From NCBI GenBank assembly GCA_030847615.1, contig JAUMIR010000003.1, positions 32,610,501 through 32,674,500 on the forward strand: 64,000 nucleotides of DNA, in the 5' to 3' direction. How positions within the stretch are numbered: the stretch's first letter is position 1; each line of letters starts with the position of its first letter. The stretch is from Gambelia wislizenii (Eukaryota > Chordata > Lepidosauria > Squamata > Crotaphytidae). Both the position numbers and the translations under genes were made by a program. Shown here piece after piece: positions 55,207-64,000 of the stretch. Under the pieces are notes generated by a model. It did no database searches and was not told where the DNA came from. It saw nothing but the letters and a program-made list of their open reading frames with translations.

Positions 55207-55594
55207 AAAGATTCAGGAAGGACTCATCCTGTGCTTTCTGAAAGCGCACTGATGACTAAAAAGGCCAATCCGAGATAAACAAGTCTGGTTGCAGAAAGCA
55301 CAGCAGAAGGTCTCCTTGGCTGATGTTTCCAGGTTGTGATTCTTTCTGTGTTGTCATTTCTCTTCAAGACTTGTTCGGTGTGAGTTCTCAAATAAGGCTG
55401 CAGCATTGTGGATAGTGCGTCTCCATGCCTCTCGATGTGAGGCCAGGGCAGACCATTGTTGGTGATCATTTTGGCCAAGCCTGAGATGTTGTTTCAGGGA
55501 ATCCTTGTATCGCTTTTTTGGAGCGCCCCTCTTACGCTGACCTGTGGCAAGTTCACTGTAGAGTACTATTTTTGAGAGGCGATGGTCCTCCATA
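55207..55594 (-). mobile_element. RTE-like LINE fragment (right of the Harbinger insertion)
   Basis: Minus frames read MEDHRLSKIVLYSELATGQR, KRYKDSLKQHLRLGQ and REAWRRTIHNAAALFEN, with a later frame change before the zinc-finger-like end. Continues the 25 bases at 47757-47781. Confidence 0.88.
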
Positions 55595-55925
55595 ATAGTG
55601 TGTACATAAAGTTACATAATGTGGACCATGACGGAGGATTCTGGCCATCATCATCATCCTTAAATTTCAAAAAAATATTTTTGCCCTCAAAAGATGAGAG
55701 ACTAGACCCTAGTCAGTATGAACCATGGGAGAACCTGTTGGATCAGGCACAACTGTAAGGAATCCCAAAAATAAGGATCTGGGGCAAAGTCAGGGCTGCC
55801 TTCGGATAAGTATAGGTGGCAGTTGACAGGATTACTTCTTGCTTATTAAAACTTTTATTCATCACTTTCCTGTACTCCACAGCCTCCAACGTAATTACAG
55901 TACAATACAACCATAGTCTAAAACA
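55595..55925. other. No gene recognised
   Basis: Non-coding sequence between the LINE and the nested SINEs. Confidence 0.4.
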
Positions 55926-56430
55926 TAAGAGAGCCAGCATATGTAGTGGTTTGAGCACATGACTTTTTAAAAAATTAGTTATTTATACCCCACTCTTCAG
56001 CCACAAGGCTATCAGAACAGCTTACAAATTGTTAAGCAATAGCAATTTACACATCTACACCACATTAGGCAGTTTCCAGTGTGTATTAGCTAATTGCCCC
56101 CACAAGCCAGGTACTCATTTTAACAACCTACGAAAGGATGGAAGGCTGAGTGAACCTTGGACCCTCTGGAATCGAACTTGCAACCTGGTGACTTGCAGTA
56201 CTGGCATTTAACCACTGCACCACCAGGGCTCCCTATGACTTGGGTCAAATCCCCACTCAGCCATGGAAACCCACTGAGTGAGCTTGGGTGAGTCATGCTC
56301 TCTCAGCCTCATAGGAAGGCAAAGGTAAACCCCACTCTGAACAAATCCTGCCCCCCCACACACAAAAAACCATGATAGGATTGCCTTAGGGTCACCATAA
56401 GTCAGAAACAAATTGAAGGCACACAAGAAT
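55926..56430 (+). mobile_element. tRNA SINE with Bov-B-type 3' end, host of another SINE
   Basis: The head at 55929-55965 (gagccagcatatgtagtggttt) and body at 56235-56430 (gggtcaaatccccactcagc ... gtcaccataagtcagaaaca, ggcacacaagaa) form one element interrupted by 55966-56234. Confidence 0.88.
55966..56234 (-). mobile_element. tRNA SINE nested in a SINE, 7-bp target duplication
   Basis: An inverse, essentially complete copy of the SINE at 8340: tail at the left (ttatttataccccactcttc), head at the right (ggcatttaaccactgcacca). atgactt is repeated at 55959-55965 and 56235-56241. Confidence 0.9.
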
Positions 56431-56702
56431 AAAAACAGAACAGAAATGAAATATATTAAAAGAAAGTTTTAAAAGGCAAATTGTGACAAAATAACACAAT
56501 TTTGAGTGCCTACAGGAAACTGCAATGCAACCCTAACTTGAAGAGGCACCAACTGTCAGGAATTAAGACTGAATATAAGCCTCTGTTGCCAGCAGCACTC
56601 TCTCCCTCTGGCAGAAATGTCAACAAGCAATGCCAACGGAGAATGCTTTGTTGGCTAAAAATGCCTGATAGAAAAGCCAAGAAAGGGAAGTTGAGAAGAA
56701 GT
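56431..56702. other. No gene recognised
   Basis: Short A+T-rich spacer; the frame 56502-56720 has no recognisable features. Confidence 0.4.
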
Positions 56703-57885
56703 AGAATCATAGAATTATAGAGTGGGAAGAAAACAAAAGGCCATCCAGTCCAACCCCATGCCATGCAGAAATAAACAATCAAAGCATTTCCAACAGATGG
56801 CCATCCAGCCTCTGTTTAAAAACCTCCAAAGAAGGAGACTCCACCACACTGCAAGGCAGTCTATTCCACTTCCGAACAGCTCTTACAGTCAGGAAGTTCT
56901 TCCTAATGTTTAGATGGAATCTCTTTTTCTGTAGTTTGAGTCCATTGCTACATGTCCTAGTATCTGGAACAGCAGAAAACAAGCTTGCTCCATCCTCAGT
57001 ATGATATCCCTTTAAATATTTAAACATGGCTATCATGTCACCTCTTAACCTTCTCTTCCCCAGGCTAAACATACTCCCTAAGCCACTCCTCATAGGGCAT
57101 GGCTTTCCGACCTCCTACCATTTTGGTCACCCTCTTCTGGACACGTTCCAGCTTATCCATATCCTTCTGGAATTGTGGTGCCCAGAACTGGACACAGTAT
57201 TCCAGGTGAGGTCTGACTAAAGCAGAATAAAGTGGTGCTGTTACTTCCCTCGATCTAGGCACTATGCTGCTATTAATGCAGCCTAGAATCACATTAGCTT
57301 TTTTAGCTGCTACGTCACACTTCTGACTCATGTTCAGTTTATGGTCCACTAAGACTCCTAGATCCCTTTCACATGTACTGCCATCAAGACAGGTGTCACC
57401 CATCCTGTATCTGTGCTTTTCATTTTTACTGCCCAAGTGTAGTATCCTACATTTCTTCCTGTTGAAATTAATTTTGTTAATATTGGCCCAGCTTTCTAAT
57501 CTATTGAGGTCATTTTGGATTCTGACCCTGTCCTCTGGAGTATTAGCTACCCCTCCAAATTTGGTGTCATCTGCAAACTTGATAAGCATACCCTCTATTC
57601 CCGCATCCAAGTCATTGATAAAGATCTTGAATAGCACTGGGCCCAGGACAGAAACCTGTGGCACCCCACTGGTCACTTCTCTCCATGATGAAGAGGAACC
57701 ATTGGTGACTACCCTTTGGATTTGGCCCATCAACCAATTACAAATCCACCTAACAGTTGCATTGTCTAGCCCGCATGTTACTAACTTTTTTGCAAGGATG
57801 TCATGGGGGACTTTGTCAAATGTCTTACTGAAATCAAGATATACTACACTCACAGCATTCCTACATACATCTACCAAGTATGTAA
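56703..57885 (-). pseudogene. CR1 LINE, 3' 1.2 kb with most of the RT domain
   Basis: The minus frame 57877-57065 has VYLDFSKTFDKVPHDILAKK, then GVPQVSVLGPVLFKIFIND (a Val where the family has Gly) and FADDTKFGGVAN. The post-RT blocks ([35 protein letters not shown]) follow. The frame changes near 57070 and the C-terminus continues at 57093-56779 (MFSLGKRRLRGDMIAMFKYL, NIRKNFLTVRAVRKWNRLP). The 3' UTR ends at 56703 with tagaatcatagaattatag on the plus strand. It is 5' truncated at about 57885, just upstream of the first RT catalytic block. The catalytic Asp residues remain, but the frame is broken. Confidence 0.93.
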
Positions 57886-58555
57886 CTCTATCGGGGGCGG
57901 GGGGGAGAGATAGCTCAGGAAAATCAGAATCTGGTTTATACTAGCATTTCAGACTCCACTGTTGATTTGATGAAGAGAACACAAATTTTACCTGTAAAAA
58001 TGTGCTTGACTGGCAACTTAGGCAGTGACAGGAATTGTGGGAGTCGGGGGAGAGAAACAGAAAGGTCTTTATAAAAGAAGTCAAGTTTTTTAAAAAAGTA
58101 TAAGTTGTACACTGTATCTGTATCTGTTTTGAGTGTGGATTTAGATAACAAAGTACACCCAAGCCTTTTCCTAATCAGGTGTATGAGAATGCCAGTATGT
58201 TAACAGTTGCTGGATAATGCTTAGGTGACTGGGGCAATTTGGTTCTTGAGAACAGTTTAAAGTGTGTGTGTGTGTTGTATGTGTACACATGCATGTGTTT
58301 GTGTGTGTGTGGCAGCTTCATATGGACAATTAAATTAAGTCAGAAACTGCAGTGCTGGATGGGAAATCCAAAACCCATCTCCAAAGTTTCCATTGGCCTG
58401 GAGGAATTGGCAGGTTTGGGAAAGATATTTAAACCTAAAAGAACAGCATGTGGAGAAAGAGTTAAAACTAACCAACCCAAGTACCACTCTCCCAATGCAG
58501 ATCAGACCTCTCCCACCCTACTGCTGGCTATTAATGCTTAAAACCTTTCACAATA
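57886..58555. other. No gene recognised; (TG)n-like runs at 58262-58310
   Basis: Short frames only. Nothing identifiable besides the TG-rich runs. Confidence 0.42.
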
Positions 58556-58865
58556 CAGATTGAGTATCCCTTATCCAAAATGCTTAGGACCAGAAGTGTT
58601 TTGGATTTTGGATTTTTCTGGATTTTGGAATACTTGCATATACATAATGAGATATCTTGGAGATGGGAACCGAGTCTAAGCATGAAATTAAATTATGTTT
58701 CATACACACAATATTTGTAATAATGTTGTGCATGAAACAAAGTTTGTGTAACATTTTTGAAACATCAGAAAGCAAAGGTGTCACTATTTCAGCCACCAAT
58801 GTGGACAGTTTTGGATTTTAGAGTATTTCAGATTTCGGAATTCCAGATAAGGGATAGTCAACCTG
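58556..58865. mobile_element. pogo/Tigger-like MITE, second type
   Basis: The ends CAGATTGAGTATCCCTTATC and (complement) CAGGTTGACTATCCCTTATC match at 18 of 20 positions and are flanked by TA. A further inverted pair (ttttggattttggattttt / attttagagtatttcagat-like) follows inside. TA duplication and termini fit Tc1/mariner-pogo. The internal string gaaacaaagtttgtgtaaca is one I associate with mammalian Tigger-type repeats, which I cannot verify here. Confidence 0.8.
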
Positions 58866-60886
58866 TAATAGGAGTGCTGCCTTCTTCTTTGTTTTTCCTC
58901 TAACTCTAACAGGATGGATTTAAAAGAACATAAATCTGAATTTTTGCAAGAAAATTCAAACTAGGCTTGAATAAAAATTCTCCCTCCTCATTCCCCATTT
59001 CATAAGCATTGGGAAGCTGTAGAGAAAACAATGTGTCCAGAGGGCAGAACTTATCCTGCCTTCCATGAAAAACAGATAAAACTTACTTTCATTTTCTTTC
59101 AGTAATATCCTGTGAGATTAATGTTTGTGCTTGCACTGAGGTGTGTGTGCCTGATATCACTCTGGTGGAGAACTTATTCTGTTTGCTTGAACCTGTTAGA
59201 TTAAATCTGTGTAAGGAAGTAATGAAAGCATGGAATAAAATTATATATTCATGGAATATGACTTAACAGCAGGATGAGCGTAAATGGGAGTTCACTCTCT
59301 GTTCATCTTATGCTTAAGAAAATGTTGAGGAAGAAATTATTCATTATGCTTAAGCAATCGTTAACCACATCTCCGGAGGTTTACTCATGCTAAAACCTTC
59401 ACCAGCAACTGGTTTTACAGGACAATCAACTATGAGGAGGGAATGAACAATGCATTGTTGAAGAATCTTCATTTTAAGAACAGGCATTGCTAGATAAAAC
59501 TATTGTCCGAAGAGCAAGCATGAGCAAGAATTGAGTTTCAGTTCATCTTTTTATTGGATTTACTAAAATTCAGAAATGTACATGTATTCAGGATGGAGAG
59601 ATCTAAAGATTTTTAAAAGGTCATTGCAGGAGAAACTGAAACTGACATATTTGTCTGTCCAAGACTAGGGTTTTGAGGGCAGTTTGGATTTGAATCCCTG
59701 CCTATTTAATGATGTTAGGGCTAAATTAGGGTTGTCACCTCTTCTGAGAGACTCATCGTCTTGAAGGCCAACACAATGGTCCTCTCCATGCTACAAATAG
59801 GTGGGATTTTCAGCTTTGGGTAGAGCAGAAAGGGAAGGGTTTTTTTTTAAAAAAAATCCCAAATTATGCAAAGACCAAATTCAGGACAGAAAGATCTTTA
59901 GGTTTTAAAATGATGAATGTAAATAAAAGAGAAGCTGAGAAGATTTTTTTCACTCGTAACTGAAGCTGTAGAGCAGACAGGAAACACCAAGGCTACTAGG
60001 AGGTCGATGTACTTCATTTCTGCCATGAAGATTATCATTACAAGAGGGGAAGGACAAACTCTGTGGGATGGAGATGTCGCTTCAAGAGCTTGTGCCACCA
60101 AATTTCCTGCCAGAAAAAATATTCAACTTGAATGGCCACTTACTTTGGAATGCATTGCTGAAGGGAAACACAGGTCCTGTCTAAATGGTCAAAATAATCC
60201 TCATGGAATTCACTGGGAATACAATCTGTCTTAATGGGAACGCACATTGATGTTGTATTCAGAAACCAGGCAGCAAAAAACTCCGAAAACTATGACTGGA
60301 GGGCCTTTGCGGCTTTTTCCAGAGTTTATAAAAAGCTCTGTAGGGAATGTACATTCCTGCTTGTTAAGACAATCACATTCGCATCACTGCGCTTTCCCAT
60401 ATGAGAGGATGTGCAAGCTGATTGGCTGGATGAGCATGGGGGTGGGGCTTGCTAACAGGGCAGGCGATTGCTGCTGCCATGTTGGATTTTCACCTTAGCA
60501 AGCGATTGCTAATGCGATAAAACGGCGATTTCTATTATCTTTCTCTTTCTAGTTTTGTAAATGCGAAATATCACTTGTGTGCACCATGGAAAAAGGTTTT
60601 GTTTTTGTTTTTTTAATTTGGCGGGGGCAGATTTTAAACTGCAAGTAATTCACTCATAGCCACCATCTTGGCTAGGGGTCATGCAAAATTTATGGAGGCT
60701 GTAAAGCCATTAAGACAAGTTGCAGCTGCTGCGAATCATTATTCTGTGGAGCAATCCAGGTTTTTTCCTTCGTGTAGATGACCCCACAGTCACTCTGGCA
60801 CCATCCATCTACCAGTGCATCCAAATGAGTTGCCAAGGTGGATGTGCTAGTATAACCTGTTCCAAGTTACCTTAAGAATCATTCTA
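58866..60886. other. No gene recognised
   Basis: Two kilobases without a supported feature. The piece 60380-60560 (gcgattgctgctgccatgtt, agcgattgctaatgcgataa) is more G+C-rich and carries short repeated gcgattgct words. It may be an unrecognised repeat. Confidence 0.4.
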
Positions 60887-61297
60887 CAGTAGAACCCCCA
60901 TATCTGCACGGGATTGGTTCCAGGCCCAACTGTGGATAGTGAAATCAGTGGATAATAGTGAATGCCCTTGCCACCAAACACCTCCTGTGGAAAAGAGAGA
61001 AAGGAAGCAAGCTCGTTCCTCCCCCCTCCCTCACCCAGCCCCCGCATTTTTAAAGGGGGAAAACTCCAGGTTTTTAATTTCACCTGGACTTCTTCCCTAA
61101 CTTGTGCATAGGACTGGAAGTTTTGCGTGATAATTAAAAGCAGCCCATCAACAGATTTTGCTTTTGAGGATCTCACACAGGATGTTGAAGAGTAGCTGCA
61201 AATGCAAGCTCGCCTCCTCCCTCCCTCCCACTCCCACTCACCCCCACCATTGCCATCCGTGGATAATTGAATCAGCGGATGCGGGGGTGCTACTACA
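60887..61297. mobile_element. pogo/Tigger-like MITE, longer copy
   Basis: It starts CAGTAGAACCCCCATATC and ends gatgcgggggtgctactac, beside TA. Contains tggataatagtgaa and tggataattgaatcagcgga as in the 5167 family. Its middle (60985-61250) is a different C-rich insert. Confidence 0.75.
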
Positions 61298-62002
61298 TTG
61301 AAAAAATTGGATACGAATTTTCAAACTAAATAAAAATATGGGTGAATTAACACCATATTAACATCCCACATAGTACTATCATTTTAATTCTGCTTCCAGG
61401 TGAGTGCAGAAAAGCAATGTCCCACTGGCACCAAAGGACTGGTTAGTACTTAAATGGGAGACTGCCAATGAATACCAGGTACTATTCATGCCAGCGTTTT
61501 TCAAAACCCTAAAGGTGATTCCCAGCCATTTGAGAAGTATACTCTTTCACTGGATGATGGGATTTTTAACACTTTTTAAAAAAAATGTTTATTAAGCTTG
61601 AATTTGTACATTAGTTTAATATTTATTAAAGAGTAGATATTTAATCCAGAATATCTACCTATACAGATATTATTTATTTATTAAACATTAAACATTGTAG
61701 TTTAATCTTTATGAAAATTTTTAGTAGAAAGGCAGAATTTTAAAAATCCTATCAAGCATATCTTTATATTTAAACTATACAATTTTGTTCTAGTATTTAT
61801 ACCAGTTTTGTTATAAAGCTTTCTCATTGCCATGTAACTCACAACCACTACAGTTAAGTATATGTCAAAATCATAGCCCACTCACTCATACACACCATCT
61901 CATGTATGCCTCAGTATACCTCAGAAGTAGAATTCAAAGATATAGCCATGTTAGTCTGGAATACCAGGAAGCAAGGGGATCTTGTAGCACCTTTGAGACT
62001 AA
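61298..62002. other. No gene recognised; A+T-rich
   Basis: Sequence from 61571 (tttttaaaaaaaatgtttatt) may be a remnant of an L1 3' UTR. The rest is unassigned. Confidence 0.38.
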
Positions 62003-62250
62003 GGACAGTTATCAGACTAGTGTCTAAAAACGCTGAAATTACACAACTGAAGATAGTGGGAACATCGTGGCATTTTAACACTTATTATTGCATGTAGCTG
62101 TAATTACAGGGAAGAACCGCCACTGAATTATCACATGACAACCACTAATGCTTCAAGAATGGGAGTTTACTTCCATAATTCGGCATGGGCAAGATCTCAG
62201 CGGCTCTCACAAGAAGACACAAGCTCACTTAAAACTCCAAAAATCCCTTT
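62003..62250. mobile_element. MITE of the TTATCAGA family, cut by an L1
   Basis: It starts GGACAGTTATCAGAC. The piece gatctcagcggctctcacaagaagacacaag matches 32823-32855 in the full copy. It stops where the L1 begins; its right end is not in the window. Confidence 0.7.
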
Positions 62251-64000
62251 TTTAAAAAATTTTTAAAATATATTTTTATTAATTTTATAATCATACATTA
62301 TATTATCCGATCAATACTTAGTTAGTATAACACATAAAATTACTATAAATATCGCAATTTTTCTATTAACTAATTTCAAAAGTTAACATAGATTCTTTAC
62401 TATAATTCTGTTCAAAAATATTAATGCCCCTACCCCGCCACCTCAGTGCTCCCCTTCACCATCCCTTACCTAATCTTTCCAGAATCTCATTTCTTCTCGT
62501 GGAGGTAACCTCCCATCTTTTGTCTGTAATACTTTTTTAACAAATACTTTCTAAATTTTATCAAAATCACTTTCTTTCCAACTTCCTCTTCTTACTTTAA
62601 TTCTACATGTGAGCTGATCATTTATTGCCATCTTCCAAAACTTCTTTATACCACTCCTCCATTTGTACATTTATTTGCATTTTCCAATGTCTTGCTATAA
62701 TTAATCTTGCTGCCGTTAATAAATTTGTTATTAAATCCTTTTCTGTTTGGTTCCCATTCTCTCCATTATAAATTGACATCAATGCTATGCTCGGTTTCCT
62801 TTCTATATTTCTATTCAGAATATTCTCTATTTCTATGAAAACCATTTCCCAAAACTGCTGTACAAATTTACAATTCGACCACATATGCATATATGTACCT
62901 ATTTCTTGACAACCTCTCCAACAATATTTAGAGTTATTCTTATCTATATTCTGCAATCTTGCTGGTGTCAAATACCATCTCCATATTACTTTATAATAAT
63001 TTTCTTTTATCTGTATCGACATATTTTTTAGATGTCTTTGTTTCCATATCTTATCCCATTCATGATCTCCAATTTTTTGTTTCAAATCTTCCTCCCATAT
63101 TCTCCTTAAATATTCCCCTTTGTCTTTTTTTCCTGATTTTTTATCAATATTTTATATAAATCACTTGTAACACCTTTCATACTTTCATTATCATTTCTCT
63201 TTTCACCTTTTTTCACCAAATTTTCAAATTTTGTAAATTCCCCTGTTTCTTTATGATTCTTCTCCCAATTTTTAATCCATTGTTCTAGCTGTATACAATT
63301 AAACCATGAAATTTTCATTCCACATAATTTCTCTCTTATACTTCCTTTCTCATTCATCCATCTTATCCATCCCTCTATTTTATCTAGTCCTCTTTTCTTT
63401 AATTCCTTTCCCATTTTTTCCTTCAAATTATTTGGGGAATTTTTTCCCCATTATAACTGGTGTTAATACTGAATCAATAGGCAAAAATTCTCTCTGATAT
63501 TTATACCATATTTCCCATATATTTTGCAGAAATGGGTTCTCAATTCCTTTAATTTCCTTTTTTGTAAAATTATCAAAAAATATGTTCCATATTCTCTTTT
63601 CTATTCTCCCTGTTTCTATCTCTAACCATTCTAAATCCCCCTGTCCGACAATTCCTTCTATAACATATCTCAATTGATTAGCTTCATAATATCCTTTTAT
63701 TTTGGGAAGACCAAGTCCTCCCTCCTTCTGTGATATATACCAAAATAATTTATTTCATCTTGTCCTTTTCCCTCCATTGCAATATTTATTCAACACATTT
63801 TGCCATTTTTTCAGTTCTACTTCTGATATTTTTATTGATAACATTCTAAACAAAAAAAATTAGTTTAGGTAATATTTTCATTTTAACTAAAGCTACTCTT
63901 CCAAACCATGATAATTGAATATTTTTATATTCTTCCAACTTCTTTTCCATTTCTTTCCTTAGTACCATAATATTTTTCTCTTCTAGGTCTTTTAAATCTT
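62251..64000 (-). pseudogene. L1 LINE, 3' UTR and C-terminal ORF2, runs off the window
   Basis: From a T/A-rich 3' end at about 62251 the minus strand enters the ORF2 C-terminus: frame 63085-62618 with KENYYKVIWRWYLTPARLQN, CWRGCQEIGTYMHMWSNC and LLTAARLIIARHWK. These blocks parallel RWHLSPHKLAMMYKG, CWKCGEKK and TARLAFAKVWKQKYRP of the L1 at 16310. Upstream pieces lie in frames 63426-63106 and 63673-63428, so there are at least two frameshifts. It is much more A+T-rich than the first L1 and belongs to a different subfamily. The RT core would lie beyond 64000. Confidence 0.9.

Overview
The window looks like a repeat-dense vertebrate chromosome, most likely from a squamate reptile (lizard). 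The case rests on the mixture of elements. CR1, L2-like, L1, RTE-BovB-like and a second RTE-like LINE sit beside tRNA-derived SINEs with Bov-B-type 3' ends, a DIRS/Ngaro tyrosine-recombinase retrotransposon, and hAT-, pogo- and Harbinger-type DNA transposons. There is no operon structure and no bacterial feature. The species cannot be fixed from the sequence alone. Almost everything that can be read as protein belongs to a mobile element. Only one candidate host exon was found (about 7.5-8.1 kb, minus strand), and it is unrecognised.

Layout: 0-7.5 kb holds an L2-like LINE end, a CR1 tail, a hAT-type MITE with an 8-bp target duplication, and a pogo-like MITE. The candidate exon follows, then SINEs, a 58-bp-arm foldback element and LTR-like fragments (8-14 kb). 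At 14.6-20.4 kb a CR1 element is split by a 4.1-kb L1 inserted in the opposite orientation, with a clear 16-bp target duplication. At 23.1-28.1 kb a truncated Ngaro element lies between two nearly identical copies of an ~860-bp segment. It has RT/RNase H, an intact tyrosine recombinase and a decayed SGNH hydrolase. The two flanking copies look like an occupied and an empty allele placed in series. From 29 to 47 kb there is a patchwork of BovB ends, SINEs, a solo LTR and several members of a 460-670-bp MITE family that ends in a GGACTTTATCAGA-like terminal repeat.

The most striking object is at 47,782-55,206: a 7.4-kb PIF/Harbinger element with 13-bp terminal inverted repeats and a 3-bp target duplication, inserted in a small RTE fragment. 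It carries three genes rather than the usual two. They are a HARBI1-like transposase (+), a four-exon trihelix/Myb-SANT protein (+), and a second, different three-exon trihelix/Myb-SANT protein (-). The last two converge on poly(A) signals only 6 bp apart. All three genes are now damaged: the transposase by several lesions, each Myb-like gene by a single stop.

The right end (55.6-64 kb) has a SINE nested in a SINE, a 1.2-kb CR1 on the minus strand, two pogo-like MITEs, and the 3' part of another L1 that runs off the window. Many insertions are nested, so their relative ages can be ordered from the sequence.
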